This document shows positions 45,791 to 57,700 of a stretch of DNA of 64,000 nt, piece by piece. The stretch lies in NCBI GenBank assembly GCA_023374025.1, contig SIJG01000093.1, positions 157,721 through 221,720 of the forward strand, read 5' to 3'. The notes under the pieces were generated by a model, which saw nothing but the letters and a program-made list of their open reading frames with translations, did not search any database and had not been told where the DNA came from. The position numbers and the translations under genes are program-made. Source of the DNA: Heterodera schachtii (taxonomy: Eukaryota; Nematoda; Chromadorea; Rhabditida; Heteroderidae). Position 1 is the stretch's first letter; each line of letters opens with the position of its first letter.

Positions 45791-46670
45791 TAAATTTTAT
45801 TCATTAATTCGATTCTATCTTTTGATTTTATTGTTTGAAATCTCACAGATAATTATGAATTTATTTATTTATTTAATTGAACCTATATCTATTATCAATT
45901 GTCTAGTCACTGTTTTTTTTTGCTAATCTTATATTTTTTTATTGTAATATTCATTGAGAACTTCGAAAATTTTTTAAAAACATAAAATTCCTCAAATAAA
46001 ATTGATATTGAGCTTTTCTTATTTCAAAAAATGTTCATTATTATTCTTTATTTTAATAAACATTTTTTATTATTATTTGATTATATGTATAGTTATGCTG
46101 ATTATTCTCGCCCCTTCGATCAACGCACGTACAATTGTGACTCTGAATTTTGATTTTATTTTTGTAATATATTATATAAATCTAACACAGTCAATTATCA
46201 TGTTTTTAAGTAAACACAACTATATCACTTTATTTTGTATAATTTATTTATTACTTTCGAATTTTATTTATTTTTTAATTCTGATACATGAAACATTGTC
46301 AAGAATAAAAATTTTCTTGAATTTGTCGATTTTCACTTAATTATTTTTTCGTTTAAAATTATATCATAATTATAAATTCTTGCAGTTTAATGGGTTAATT
46401 GAAAAAGATTGTGAATCTAGAATACTTGATCATAATTATACAATATTGATTTCCTATTTTATAGTCGCGAAAATATTAATTTATCAATTTAAAAATAAAC
46501 ATATCATTGCACTGATTTTTAATTTAATTGAAAAGTATTAAACAATAAATATTGGTATACAATTAATAATATTCGTTAAATAATAATTTAAACAAATAAT
46601 ATTTAACACAAAAATCGCAATATTGCAAAAATCTTTTTTTTTAATTTGCAAAAAAACAAAAACAAAAATT
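45791..46670. other. T-rich spacer with a 112-codon hydrophobic frame, probably non-coding
   Basis: The plus strand is open from 46002 to 46340 (112 codons from a TTG start), the longest frame by count. The translation is almost entirely F/I/L/Y/N with one mixed patch (LAPSINARTIVTL, near 46107-46145). It looks like a chance frame in T-rich DNA, and I do not call it a gene. Confidence 0.45.
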
Positions 46671-46671
46671 A

Positions 46672-47171
46672 GGTGGCCGATCATTTCGTCACTGTTCAGT
46701 TTGTCACTGATCATTTTGTCACTGAATTTTTTTTTAAAAAAAGTTTGGAACATTGCCTTAAAAACAACAAAAATTCATAAATAAATTTGTTGATTGTGAG
46801 ATTTGAAAGGGAACTTCTCTAAAAAAGAGACCAATTTAGCTTCTCAATTTTTAATTTATAAATGTACTTATGTATATTTTTGATTATCCAAGATCAATTT
46901 GAGCAATATTTTTTTTGAAATAAGCATTTTGTGAAAATCTGTGCACGAAAAATCGAAGTTGATTTTTTTACAGCGCTTTTTTCAGAATTTTCTCGAGCGA
47001 GACTCGAGAGTTTTAGCACTAAAATTTTTGTAAAAAAAAATTTCGGCTGGCCTTACGACAAATTTTGGGTAAAATAATTTTAAAGATAACATTAAAAGAC
47101 AATCTAACAAACAAATTCGTAAAAACTTTTCTCAGTGACGAAATGATCAGTAACGAAATGATAGGTAGCCC
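46672..47171. mobile_element. 500-bp TIR element with gatcatttcgtcactg subterminal repeats
   Basis: The left end 'ggtggccgatcatttcgtca' is mirrored by a right end whose reverse complement is 'gggctacctatcatttcgtt'. Each end carries two or three units of '(g)atcattt(c/t)gtcactga' as subterminal repeats (46679-46725 and 47128-47163). Flanking 'aaaaatta' at 46664-46671 and 47172-47179 is a plausible 8-bp duplication, though AT-rich; 7 bp is the minimum match. There is no transposase frame, so it is non-autonomous. The superfamily is uncertain (8-bp types include hAT and P). Confidence 0.75.
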
Positions 47172-47179
47172 AAAAATTA

Positions 47180-47906
47180 TATTAAGTTAAAAAAAAAAAA
47201 GTGAGGACCCGACTTTTGAGAAAAGTTTTGTATGACTTCCACAAAAATGGAAAAATGTTTAGAATATTTATTTTTTAGTATTATGTGAATTTATGATTTA
47301 ACGAAACTTGAAGAATGGCTTATTATTTTTTGCATAAATCCCTTTTAGTAAAATGATTATTATATAAATATTAAAAAAAATTTTTCCTTTTATCATAATT
47401 TACAGATATACTTAAATTTTTTAGATGTAATTTTTATTTCTTTTAACTCAGGTCCACGATGCGATTAATTGCACATTTGATTGAGTTGTGCAATACTTTG
47501 AAACAAATGTTTCTTTTCATTTATACATGGTTTTTTTTTAGAAAAATAGCAAAATTCAAAAAAAAAATTTTAATTATTTATTTATTTGTACAATCGTCTT
47601 TCATTTCTTGTATTTGAATGTAATGAATCATTGAATTGAATTCATTAATAATTTAATTTTCAAAAAAATGTATTTTTTTTCTGTTCTATTTTACTTAAAA
47701 AATAATACATAATATTATTAAGTACTATTAAAAAATATATATTAATAATTTTAAGCCTAAATCCAATATTTAGTAATTAATTTTTAAGATAAACTTTGAA
47801 GAAAATTTTGTTTGAATAATTAACCTTCTCATAATTTAAATTCGTTTTATTTTAAAATCAATATTATACTTCGCGCCGTTATTCATCGCATAAGTTATAT
47901 CACTAA
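47180..47906. other. AT-rich spacer
   Basis: Low-complexity sequence with one mixed pocket 'cttcgcgccgttattcatcg' (about 47870-47889). No gene is recognised. Confidence 0.5.
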
Positions 47907-47914
47907 GGACCATC

Positions 47915-48676
47915 GGTGCTATGTCGTTATATAAAAACCATCAAAAAGGGCGTTATATAAAAAACCATCAAATGGAATTTTTCAACAAAAAATTGCCCAT
48001 AATTTTGTTAAAGTCAACAGAATTAAACATACTCAGTATCATTCGATAGGCCTAACATTTCTCTATTATTCACCTAAATTTTAAAAAATTTGGCCAAGTT
48101 TGAGCAAAGTTATGGCCAAAAGTACAGGTGTGGCCAGGTTTTCGAATATGTTTGGCCATAACTTTTTTGAAACCTAACGAAATTTTTTGAAATTTCGCAG
48201 GCTAATAGAGGAAACATAGGGCTGGCGAATGACAACAATATCACTTTATTTCGTTCTTTCTAAGAATGTTTTGATCAGAATTTTTGATGATCAAAATAAT
48301 TTTATTTTTAATTAAAAATTTCTGTTAGAAATTAATTTTGTTTTTTATTTATTTGCTAGTTCGATAGCCCTATGTGTCCTCTATTAGCCTGCAAAATTTC
48401 AAAAAATTTCGTTAGGTTTCAAAAAAGTTATGGCCAAAAATGTTTGAACGCCCGGTTCCTTGGGTACTTTTAACCATAACTTTGCTCAAACTTGACCAAA
48501 TTTTTTGAAATTTAGGTGTTCTAATAGAGAAATGTTAGGGCTATCCAAGAATACTAAGAATGTTTAATTTGGTTGACTTAGACAAAAGTTATGGGCAGTT
48601 TTATGTTGAAAATTTTCATTTGATGGTTTTTTATATGACGCCCTTATTGATGGTTTTTATATAACGACTCAGCACC
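47915..48676. mobile_element. 762-bp near-palindromic transposon with 8-bp target duplication
   Basis: The ends GGTGCT..GTCGTTATATAAAA and their mirror (…AGCACC at 48676) are flanked by a perfect 8-bp direct repeat ggaccatc (47907-47914 and 48677-48684). The arms 47915-48231 and 48359-48676 are reverse complements for about 317 bp each, separated by about 127 bp. Each arm contains a short internal duplication of 'gttatataaaa(a)accatcaa' (47926 and 47954), then 'gttatggccaaa' blocks. No coding frame is present. An 8-bp duplication fits hAT, P or Merlin-type groups, but the GGTGC terminus is not typical of hAT, so the superfamily is unassigned. Confidence 0.9.
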
Positions 48677-48684
48677 GGACCATC

Positions 48685-49064
48685 ATGAAATCAATTTTTA
48701 TTAGAATTTTAAGTTTCTTTTGTTGTTGTTATTTTTAATTTTATAAATATTTAATTATTTAATCAAAATTATGTTTTCTATTGTTTTTTTGCATTATAAA
48801 TTTATTCTATATGTTTATTTTTTTTAACTTCTGTAAGCAAAATACATAAATGAATGACAAAATTTAAATAAAATTGGTTTATTTTTATTTTTTATTTAGG
48901 GGATAAATTAGTTTTCTATTATTATAAACTCGTCGTTGTTTTCTTTAAATGATTTATTAATAATTTCATAATTTTAGCAAGCAATCTTTATTTGCTTTAA
49001 ATCAAACAGATATTGTCTCAATGTCAATTTATATTAATTTTCTTACTAAGAAAAAAATAAATAC

Positions 49065-49101
<37 letters not shown>

Positions 49102-49857
49102 TTTTTCATTCATAAGATAGATTTTTCCTTTTTCTTTATTTGGTTGTTTTCAATCAAAATTCAAAATGTTATTATTTATTTTGATTCTTTGAATTTATTT
49201 TATTACTGTGAATGATTTTTTCGCAACCACTATAAATTTATTAAATACATTATTAAATATATTTGATAATTTTATTCGTATGCAGTTGTATTATATTTTT
49301 TGACTATGATTTATATTTAATTAATTTATTTTTTATTTCTTTTTTAAATTTAGAATATAATATTTATTTTCTTTTACTTTCATGTCAAACGGATCGAGAG
49401 TTCGTTCATTGTCAGTAATCTAAATTGGTTTTAGTGTTTAATATACAAATATTTTACAGCAAGTCGTTTTCCGATGATGCTCCTTAACAAAATAAAAATA
49501 ATTTGTTTTTTTATTCGGAAGCTTTCGTTTATATTCACTTAATATTTATAAATTATTCTTCAAATATTTCGATCATTATCTTTAAGAATGACACAATTAT
49601 ATTTAAAATATTGTTTTTTAGAAATGTATCTTTTTTGATCTTTATAATGAAGAAAACCTGAATTTAAAAATAATTGTTACTCCGGTTTCTTTAAAATTAT
49701 TTCTCGCATAAAATTAGATACTTTGATAGTCATGAGGGTAATTTAGTAAATAATTTATAGTTAAATAATAATAATTATTATTCTTTTTATATTAGTTTTT
49801 AAAAATTGTTTAAAAATTGTTGTTGCAACATTGAGAATTTATATTTCACTGATTTGT
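48685..49857. other. T-rich region with a (TA)n microsatellite
   Basis: A perfect (TA)n run lies at about 49069-49097. The rest is T-rich low complexity. The frame across the microsatellite (IYIYIYI) is an artefact. Confidence 0.6.
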
Positions 49858-49921
49858 GAGTCCGGGTCCAAGGCAGTGTTATAACCTGCTGCTGCTGCAC
49901 CGTTCCCAAGGCGTCTGCGAA
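49858..49921 (+). other. Isolated GC-rich island, exon- or SINE-like
   Basis: About 64 bp of roughly 60% GC (gtccgggtccaaggcagtgt, then ctgctgctgctgcaccgttc) inside an almost pure AT region. Two plus-strand frames are open across it (one reads PGPRQCYNLLLLHRSQGVCE). It is bounded by 'tttgtgag' and by 'gcgaag|gtatta', a plausible donor. There is no recognised protein, A-box or B-box. It could be an exon or the remnant of a small insertion. Confidence 0.3.
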
Positions 49922-51399
49922 GGTATTATTAGTTTTTTCCAAATAAAAATATAAAGCTGTTTTTAATTATTTTGTTATTTTTCTTGCATATTTTTCGCAT
50001 AATTATTTTTCTCATATTAATTTTTGTATATATTTTTATAAAATGAAATTTTAGGCCTTTGAATTCTTATGGATAAATAATTATAAAAAGTAGGCCTCTC
50101 TCTTCCAAGTCATCATAAAAGTGACGAGTCGTATCTCTTTATAATATTTTAAATTGATTAGACATTAATTTTTTATTTAGATAATTGAAAAGACTTTTTA
50201 GGAGAATTGTTTGTATTTAATTTTATTTAAGTAAATCTGACAACTCTTTTACAGTGAAAATAAACATCCTGTTTTGGTAAATTAAATCAAATTTCTTTTT
50301 ATATTTATTTTTTATTTTAACAATAGATAAAAAATAAATTTTCAATATTTTAGTGAATTAAAATGTTTTATAATGCACCGAAATTATCAACTTATGAAAA
50401 TTAAACATGCATATTTAAATTTTGTAATGTTTAATAAATGGTTCTAAATCTTTTACTTTTTGATTTTCGAAAATTACTTTAAATTAATGACTGTTTTTGA
50501 TTATTAAACTGAAATTATACTTTTTATTCTTTATAAATAACAAGATGAGTTCCAACTCTTCAATGTTGTTTGGAAAAAAAAATTTAATAATTACTTAAAT
50601 ATCTTTTTTTCATTAATTTAATTATAAATTTTATCATTTTACAATTTTTACTTAGTTTATTATCATTTATATTATTTAGTTGTTTTAAAATTAAACCTTA
50701 AATTTGGTAAGAACGTTTATAAAGGCTATATGTTTTTTAATAATTAATGAATAATAATTTAATATTATAGAAGGTATTTTTAACCAATTATTTCTATTGT
50801 ATTTATGCCATGAAAATATTAGTTTTTTAGGTCGGCCTTTGCCCAGATTAATTTAAATACTCAGAAATTATTTATTAAATAATGTTCTGCTTATTTTTCA
50901 AAAATTTTGTGCCAATGTTTATTGACTGTAGTTCATTTCGCACCTTTTACTCTATGCTGTCTATAATTGTATTAAACTATATTTATTTTTATAAAATTTC
51001 ATTAACAAAAGATAGTTCTATTTTGTGAATTTAATATCATTATATTATAATATTTTATTTTTTGCTATAATTAAGGATTGCTTAATCTTTATCAATAAAC
51101 TCCAATATTAAGTGTAATTGTTTCAGAAAGGATTTTCATAAATCTTAAAATTTAAAGATAATTATCCTCATTTTATATTTTCGTTTGATATCTTATAATT
51201 AGGTTTGTGAGGGTGATGAATTGATAAATTTTTTCATCCTTATATAAATTTATGTTGTATTTAGATTTATACCCTCATGTTATTTACATATTGAATAAAT
51301 TATTTATATTTTTAGTATATTTACTTTAATGAATGCATTTTGCCAGATTCTTGATTTAATAAATGATATAAAAATATTATTTATATTTTTAAAATTAAT
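49922..51399. other. T-rich region without recognisable genes
   Basis: T-rich low-complexity sequence with no repeats or exons recognised. Confidence 0.55.
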
Positions 51400-51708
51400 A
51401 TTTAAATCATACTACACAAATGGTTTAGATTATTTAAAATTAAATTACAATTTTTTAAATTTACAAAAAAGTACATATTGCAACATAAAAAAATTAACTT
51501 TAGCGAGTTAAAAGTTTTTTCTATTTGAATTTTTTTTTATATTTTTTCATTTTTAGAATATAATTTAAATTCATCATTATGTATATTTTGAATATTTTTT
51601 TTATAACAATTAAATTGTTTTATTTTAATTATTAAACTAGGTAAAAGAAATAATTTTGAAAAATCGGGTGAAGTACAATAAAATCCATGTATGGCTTTCA
51701 ATGATTTG
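51400..51708 (+). repeat. Dispersed repeat family R3, copy 1
   Basis: About 310 bp repeated in the same orientation at 54069-54391 (from 'atttaaatcatactacacaa' to 'atccatgtatggctttcaat'). Divergence is about 10-15% by eye, with small indels. Both copies keep a short open frame at their left end (KLNYN.LNLQKS.), but it overlaps AT-rich repeats and is not clearly selected. Confidence 0.9.
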
Positions 51709-54068
51709 ATTTGTTTCCTTTTGATTCTGAGTTTCGTCCGGCGATCTTCAAAGTTATTAAATGTGTTTTTTTATGAACATTTGTATTTAATTAATTAGTA
51801 AATTCTTCATTTAATTTTAATTTATTATTATGATCTGAACTTTGATATTTGCAACCTTGTCAAAGAATTATTTAAATACATTTTTTCTAGCTAGAAAATT
51901 TATTATTTCTAGTTTATTTCTGTTAAATCTATGTATTCTAGCATTCTCCAATTAATATTTTTTTAAATGATTTAATTATGAGTTTCTAATATTTTAATCA
52001 TTATCTAGATGCTGGTATTAAAAATATTTTTAACTTTTAACTTATATCCATTTTTTAGACATTTTGTGTTTAGTTATTTAAAATAATAATTGATTCAAAA
52101 AATTTATAGTACTTTTTTACCTGTCTATATTACTTTTGTAATATTATATTTTTTAAAGTAAATTTGAAAAATGTTATATTGAAATATTTACATTGTTTTT
52201 CTACTTTAATAAATATTTTGTCTTATTTTCTCTTGTTTCGTTATCGAATAGACTTGGTTTTTGCAAAACTCGTTTTGAAGTTTTTTCCTTCTTCAATATA
52301 ATATTATGCTTTTGGTTGAATAAATATCACTGATTATTTTTAATTCGTCATTTAAATTTGATTAAATTAATAAATATATCATTTTTTTCTTTTATTTCAA
52401 ACAATTTTTTTTACCTTTCGATTTTTTTTTAATTTCTTAAATTCTTTATTTGATAAAAATTTATTCCGACCTAAAAAACAATTGAGATAATAAATTTTGA
52501 ATGTTTGACTTTTCTTTGACTTTGGTTAGGGATTAGGATTGTTTAAAAATGGGGTCTGACTCATAAGCAGCTAATCAGAAAATAAACTAAAACAAAAATT
52601 ATAGACCAAAAAACCCAAAAAATTAATTATTGGACTTCATTATGATGTATATTTAGCTTTTTCATGTAGTCTAAAATAATTTTTAATGAATATAAATCAA
52701 TTTGAAATTAATAGAATTATAGGATAACGATTAAATGCAATAGTATTTTTTTATACTAATTAGTTTTTAGTAAAATAAGATTTTAAATTTTAAAATTCTT
52801 TTACAATAGATTGGATATTAAAAGTTTAATAATAAATTTTAAAAAATATAAATCATTAAGAGACTAATAAATCCAAGCGATTACGGTTTATATTATTTTT
52901 AATGTAGATTTATTATTATTTAGTGAAATTTTATTTTGATTAGCATTGTACCTTGTCGATGTCCACACCTCATGCGCTGTTCAACATGATTTGAACTCGT
53001 TGCCTAAGAAATTTTATTTAACTCATTCTTTATTAGTACCTTATTATAATTTTGTTCTTTTTCTTTCAAAATTAAAATTATTTTTTGATTTATTTAAAAT
53101 TTTTATTATTTCACGTTTTCTGTGCGATTCTTTGTTTATTAACAGCTTTGAAGTTCTAATTTTCTTCTCTTTTCAGGCCTTTTTTTCATTTAAAATAAGA
53201 TAGCAACGAATACCAAAGCAAAATGGTTCAAATTTTTATTAATTGTTATAATTTCAATTAATATTAAATGGGAGAAAACTTTTTATTTAATTCTTCTAGT
53301 TAATTGCCATTTTTATTAAATTTTTTTTATTTATTTACAATTTTTGAATATTAACCTAAATTTTGCAAAAAATGATTATTAAATTTTTTATTAATAGTTT
53401 CTCTTGATACTCAATACTTCAATTTTTTCTTTCTGACATTCTTTGTCCTCCTGATTTAGTCATTTCTTCATCTATTGCTACTATATTTAAGTGTATTAAT
53501 TGTTTTTTAATTTTAATTTTCAGATAATTAGCATAATTGTAAAGGTTTTCCAAATTTTATTTTGCTAATCAAATTTAATATAATAATTTAGTCAAGTTTG
53601 ACTATTGTAAATAATTTTAATATAATTTTTTTATTTTGAAATTTGAGATATAATTATAATCAGGTTATATTTATATAAACAAAAACTCGAATTAAATTTG
53701 AAAATCTTTTAATATTATAACAAATCAAATCAATTAACTATAATAATTTTTAATTAATAATTTGTGAATAATGATAGAAGTTTTTTGAAAATAAAATTCT
53801 ATAAAATATTATTGTGGTTCAATGACATTTTAATTTTCTCCAGCTCATTGAATTGTTAAATCTAAATTTTAATCATATAATTCATGCTTTTGTCTCATTT
53901 AAATATGTTTGGTTTAAATTTTTATTTTGTATTATTATTTTTATTTTTGTGCTTTAATTCCGACCTTGAAATTTAAAATTTATTTATTTGAATGTAATAA
54001 AAATATTTTGATTCACTTGAATATACAGTTGTGCCATCACTGTTGTAGTTATATATCTAAAATTATTT
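51709..54068. other. T-rich region without recognisable genes
   Basis: Separates the two R3 copies. One locally mixed patch at 52945-53010 (ccttgtcgatgtccacacct and following) opens an 85-codon frame that is soon low complexity (DVHTSCAVQHDLNSLPKKFY, then F/L/I). Its status is unclear. Confidence 0.5.
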
Positions 54069-54391
54069 ATTTAAATCATACTACACAAAATTGTTTAGAT
54101 TATTCAAAATTAAATTACAATTCTTTAAATTTACAAAAAAGTTTATGTTGCAACATAAATATAAAAATATTTAACTTTACCGAGTTAAAAGTTTTTTCCT
54201 ATTTGAATTTTTTTTAATATTTTTTGCATTTTTAGAATATTAATTTAAGTTTAATATAATGTATTTTTTGAATATTTAATCTTTTTATAACAATTAAATT
54301 GTTTTATTTTAATCATTAAAGTAGGTAAAAGAAATACTAGTGGAAAATCGGGAGAAGTATAATAAAATCCATGTATGGCTTTCAATGATTT
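54069..54391 (+). repeat. Dispersed repeat family R3, copy 2
   Basis: Second copy of the element at 51400-51708, 2.67 kb downstream in direct orientation. The right border is sharp, just after 'ggctttcaatgatttg' in both copies. Confidence 0.9.
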
Positions 54392-54531
54392 GTATCATGT
54401 TTTTATGGGATAAGGTACATTTAATCATTATAATGAAAATAAAAAATTATTCTTTTATTTTATCAATCTATTCAATTAATGCAATTATGATTATTTAAAT
54501 TATAATTCATTTCAACTATAAATAAAAGTAT

Positions 54532-54680
54532 TTATGTATCTGTATCCCTTTTTTCGAAAATTCGTCGAGACCTTAATTTAAAAGCTTTTATTTCTCCTTT
54601 TCTTGACAATTGACAATTTATGCTCTGTAACGCTTTATTCAATTTATTGAAATATTCATTTTTAGAATATTCTTCCTGAA
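54532..54680 (-). CDS. Candidate terminal exon, about 49 codons
   Basis: Minus strand: 'aataattcag' immediately precedes 54680 and would be a good AG acceptor. The frame then reads EEYSKNEYFNKLNKALQSIN, CQLSRKGEIKAFKLRSRRIF and EKRDTDT before the stop at 54532-54534. The composition is rich in charged and polar residues and unlike the F/I/Y frames around it, as expected for real coding sequence. The frame also extends upstream to 54741. No family is recognised and no upstream exon could be joined. Confidence 0.25.
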
Positions 54681-54741
54681 TTATTTTAGGTTTTTTGTGG
54701 GATAAAATTATATTAAAAAAATTTATTGTGTTAAATTTCAA

Positions 54742-57700
54742 TTAAAATTTAATAATAAATCAAAACATAATAATTAAATAGTTAATTGTTGGATTACAAA
54801 AATTTAAGTTTTTATTTATTTGTTTTTCGCAATGATAAAAAATTGCTCCAAATTTAGCTAATCGAGAAATTTTTAGATTTTACAAAATGCTTGCACAAAT
54901 ATATATGGAGTGAAGGGCACAATTAAATAATTAATTATTTTATGTGTATTATAATTTAAATATTTAATTTTTTAATTAAAATTATATTATTTCATTTCAA
55001 TTATTAAAATATTAAAAAATATTTGAAAATTTTAATAAAAAATTTATAAAAAAATTTAACCTTAATTTTGATGATCTAATCATTTACGATTATACTAAGC
55101 ACTTATGACGTGTTCAAGAAAATAGTGTGATTGAAACATTGTCATAATTCGTATCAATAGTCACGAATATTTTTTTTTTATCAATTTTAAAATTACTATA
55201 TTTTATTTAAGCACTTCTTTGTTATCGCATTTGCCTAACATTTTATAATATGTATTTGAATAAATTTGCATATTTAAAAATGTATTTAACAAAGCTTTTA
55301 AAAAATTTATTTGTTAATAATTATTAATTTATCTCAAAAATATATTTCTTTGGTGCTTATAAATGAATGCTGTACTTTTATTTATCAGACTTACCTTGAT
55401 TTTGTTCTTCTTTACGGTTAAAGTTGGATAAGAATTATGTATTAAACTATATTTTAAATTTTATACAGGTAAAATAGACGAAAAAAATCAATATTGTACG
55501 ATTAAAGCATAGTATAAAAATAAATATTTTTGTACAACTATTGTTAAAAAAGATTTTAAAATGTAAATTAATAAAACAAAAAAATTTTTATTTTTCAAAC
55601 AATAAAAAAAATTATCTTCCTTTAAATAAGCAATAAAAAGTAAAGTAAAAACGGTAAAAAATTTAAATGAAAAATTTAAATTTTACATAAACAGACTGAT
55701 AAAAACATAAAAATTCAATATATGTAAATTATTGAGTGCTAACATAAATATATATATATATTAAATAATTTAAAAAGAATATTTATTTTAATTTAACAGA
55801 TTCATAAGACAATAATTTTTATATAACAAATTATTGTTAAGTGAAGAATAACCAAAAGAATAACAATTAATGCAATAAATAAAATTTTATTAAAAGCATA
55901 AAACTGCAAGAATTTATATAGTAAATATGTATATAATTTTAAGCAAAAATAAATAATTAAGCGAAAATCGACTATTAAAAAAATTTTTTTTTGACAATAT
56001 TGCACACCATCTGAATTTAAATAATAAAAAAATTAGAAAGTCATAAAATGTAATCGTTGCGGCGGACTTCGACCACGAACCTTTTTTCGTCCGTCTTGGT
56101 AATGACATAATAATAACATAAAATTGCAATAATAATATCTAAAAGAAATTAAATAATAATAAATTGTCTTTAATATATAGAATCAAGGAATATGCTAAAT
56201 TTAAAATCCCAAATTGTGCTTTTTTGATATGAATTAATTTTAATTGTGAATTATTTAAAAGTATTTAATTCTGAATGTAAAATCACCTCACTTTTAGATT
56301 AATGAAAATATTTTTTTGTTTTTAAACTTACTTTAAATTGAAAATGTATCAATATTCAAATGATATTTTAAAAATATAATAATAATCAATCAAGTATAAA
56401 AATGAAAAAAAAGTAAGGAAAATAAATAAATTTTAATTTTTAAAAACTAAAAAAACGAAATAATTGAAGAATTTTTCATTAAAATGATTATGAATGTAAT
56501 CAGAAGGATAAATGTATTTATATTATCAATACAATAATGAATAAAATCTAATTTTTTTTAAATACTAGAAAAGCGGATAACAAAATATCAAACATTAATC
56601 GTACAATTAAAATATTGACAATTAATCAGCAATTATTCAAATTAAAAAAATAAACAAATACTTTATTAATAAGAATTTTAAAAAATATATTTGTTAAAAT
56701 TTTAAAATTTTTTATCTTAATAGCATTTTTGAACAAAGTCCGTTGATTTTTCTCTATGAATCAACAATTAAATTACTATTTTTAAATAATTTGTCTAATT
56801 ACGTAACAATATATTAAAAATTCATTATTTAATACAGTTAAACTTTAAAAACAACAAAATAAATTCATAAACTAAATTAAAAACCATCAGAAAGTATCTT
56901 TTAAAATAACTATTAGATTCATGAAAATTGCGAAAAGAATTTAAAGGCTTATTGGTCTATTAAAAAACATTGTAAGCTAAATTTAAGCATGAATTGGATT
57001 GGTTGGTATTTATTAAAAAATGACCCCATAGGTGTCTTGAGAAAGATAACTCATTAACTTTAATGTAAAATTAAAATAAATTAAATAATTAGATATAAAT
57101 TCGAAAATAGCTCAGGTGAATCTAATTTTTAAAAAGTAAAATACTAACACCTTACAATAACAACTTTTGATTAATATTATATCTGGCGCATGAGATTAAG
57201 TGAAATTTAAATGACGAATACATACTTTAAATAAAGAAATAAATCTATCAATTCTAAAAAAATTTGTGAATTAAATAGTAATTAACATAATTTTAAACGT
57301 ATAGTCAACAAATCTTATGTGAAACTTACGCGCAATCAACTGAAAACAAATTCACCAAGAATAATGCAATAATATACAATTTATAAAATATTATATACTT
57401 AAGAGAAAAATATTTAAATAAAAAATTAGCTTAAAACCAAATTATAAAAACAATAAACATTTTCTAATTCCTTAAAAATTCTTCCCGTCTCACCCTTTTC
57501 CCTAACCAATTTTATCTGCAATTCATTTATTAATTTTCTTCAGCTCGGCAATAATCTTTTAACTAATATTAAAGTTATATAATATCAAATATGGAATAAA
57601 TTTAAAAGAAAATTACTTTTAATTAAAAAAATAAATTATTAACTCCTTAATAAAAAAAATTGTAACTATGAAATAGAAAAAAGCGATAATATTAAAATAT

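Noticed and set aside
46002..46340. 112-codon open frame, the longest by count
   Set aside because: Almost entirely F/I/L/Y/N from T-rich DNA, begins at TTG rather than ATG, and has no domain or splice context. A chance frame is more likely.
49021..49215. Open frame across (TA)n
   Set aside because: The IYIYIY translation is a microsatellite artefact.
56052..56095. tRNA B-box-like GC pocket on minus
   Set aside because: The T-loop consensus is broken and no cloverleaf or A-box can be placed.
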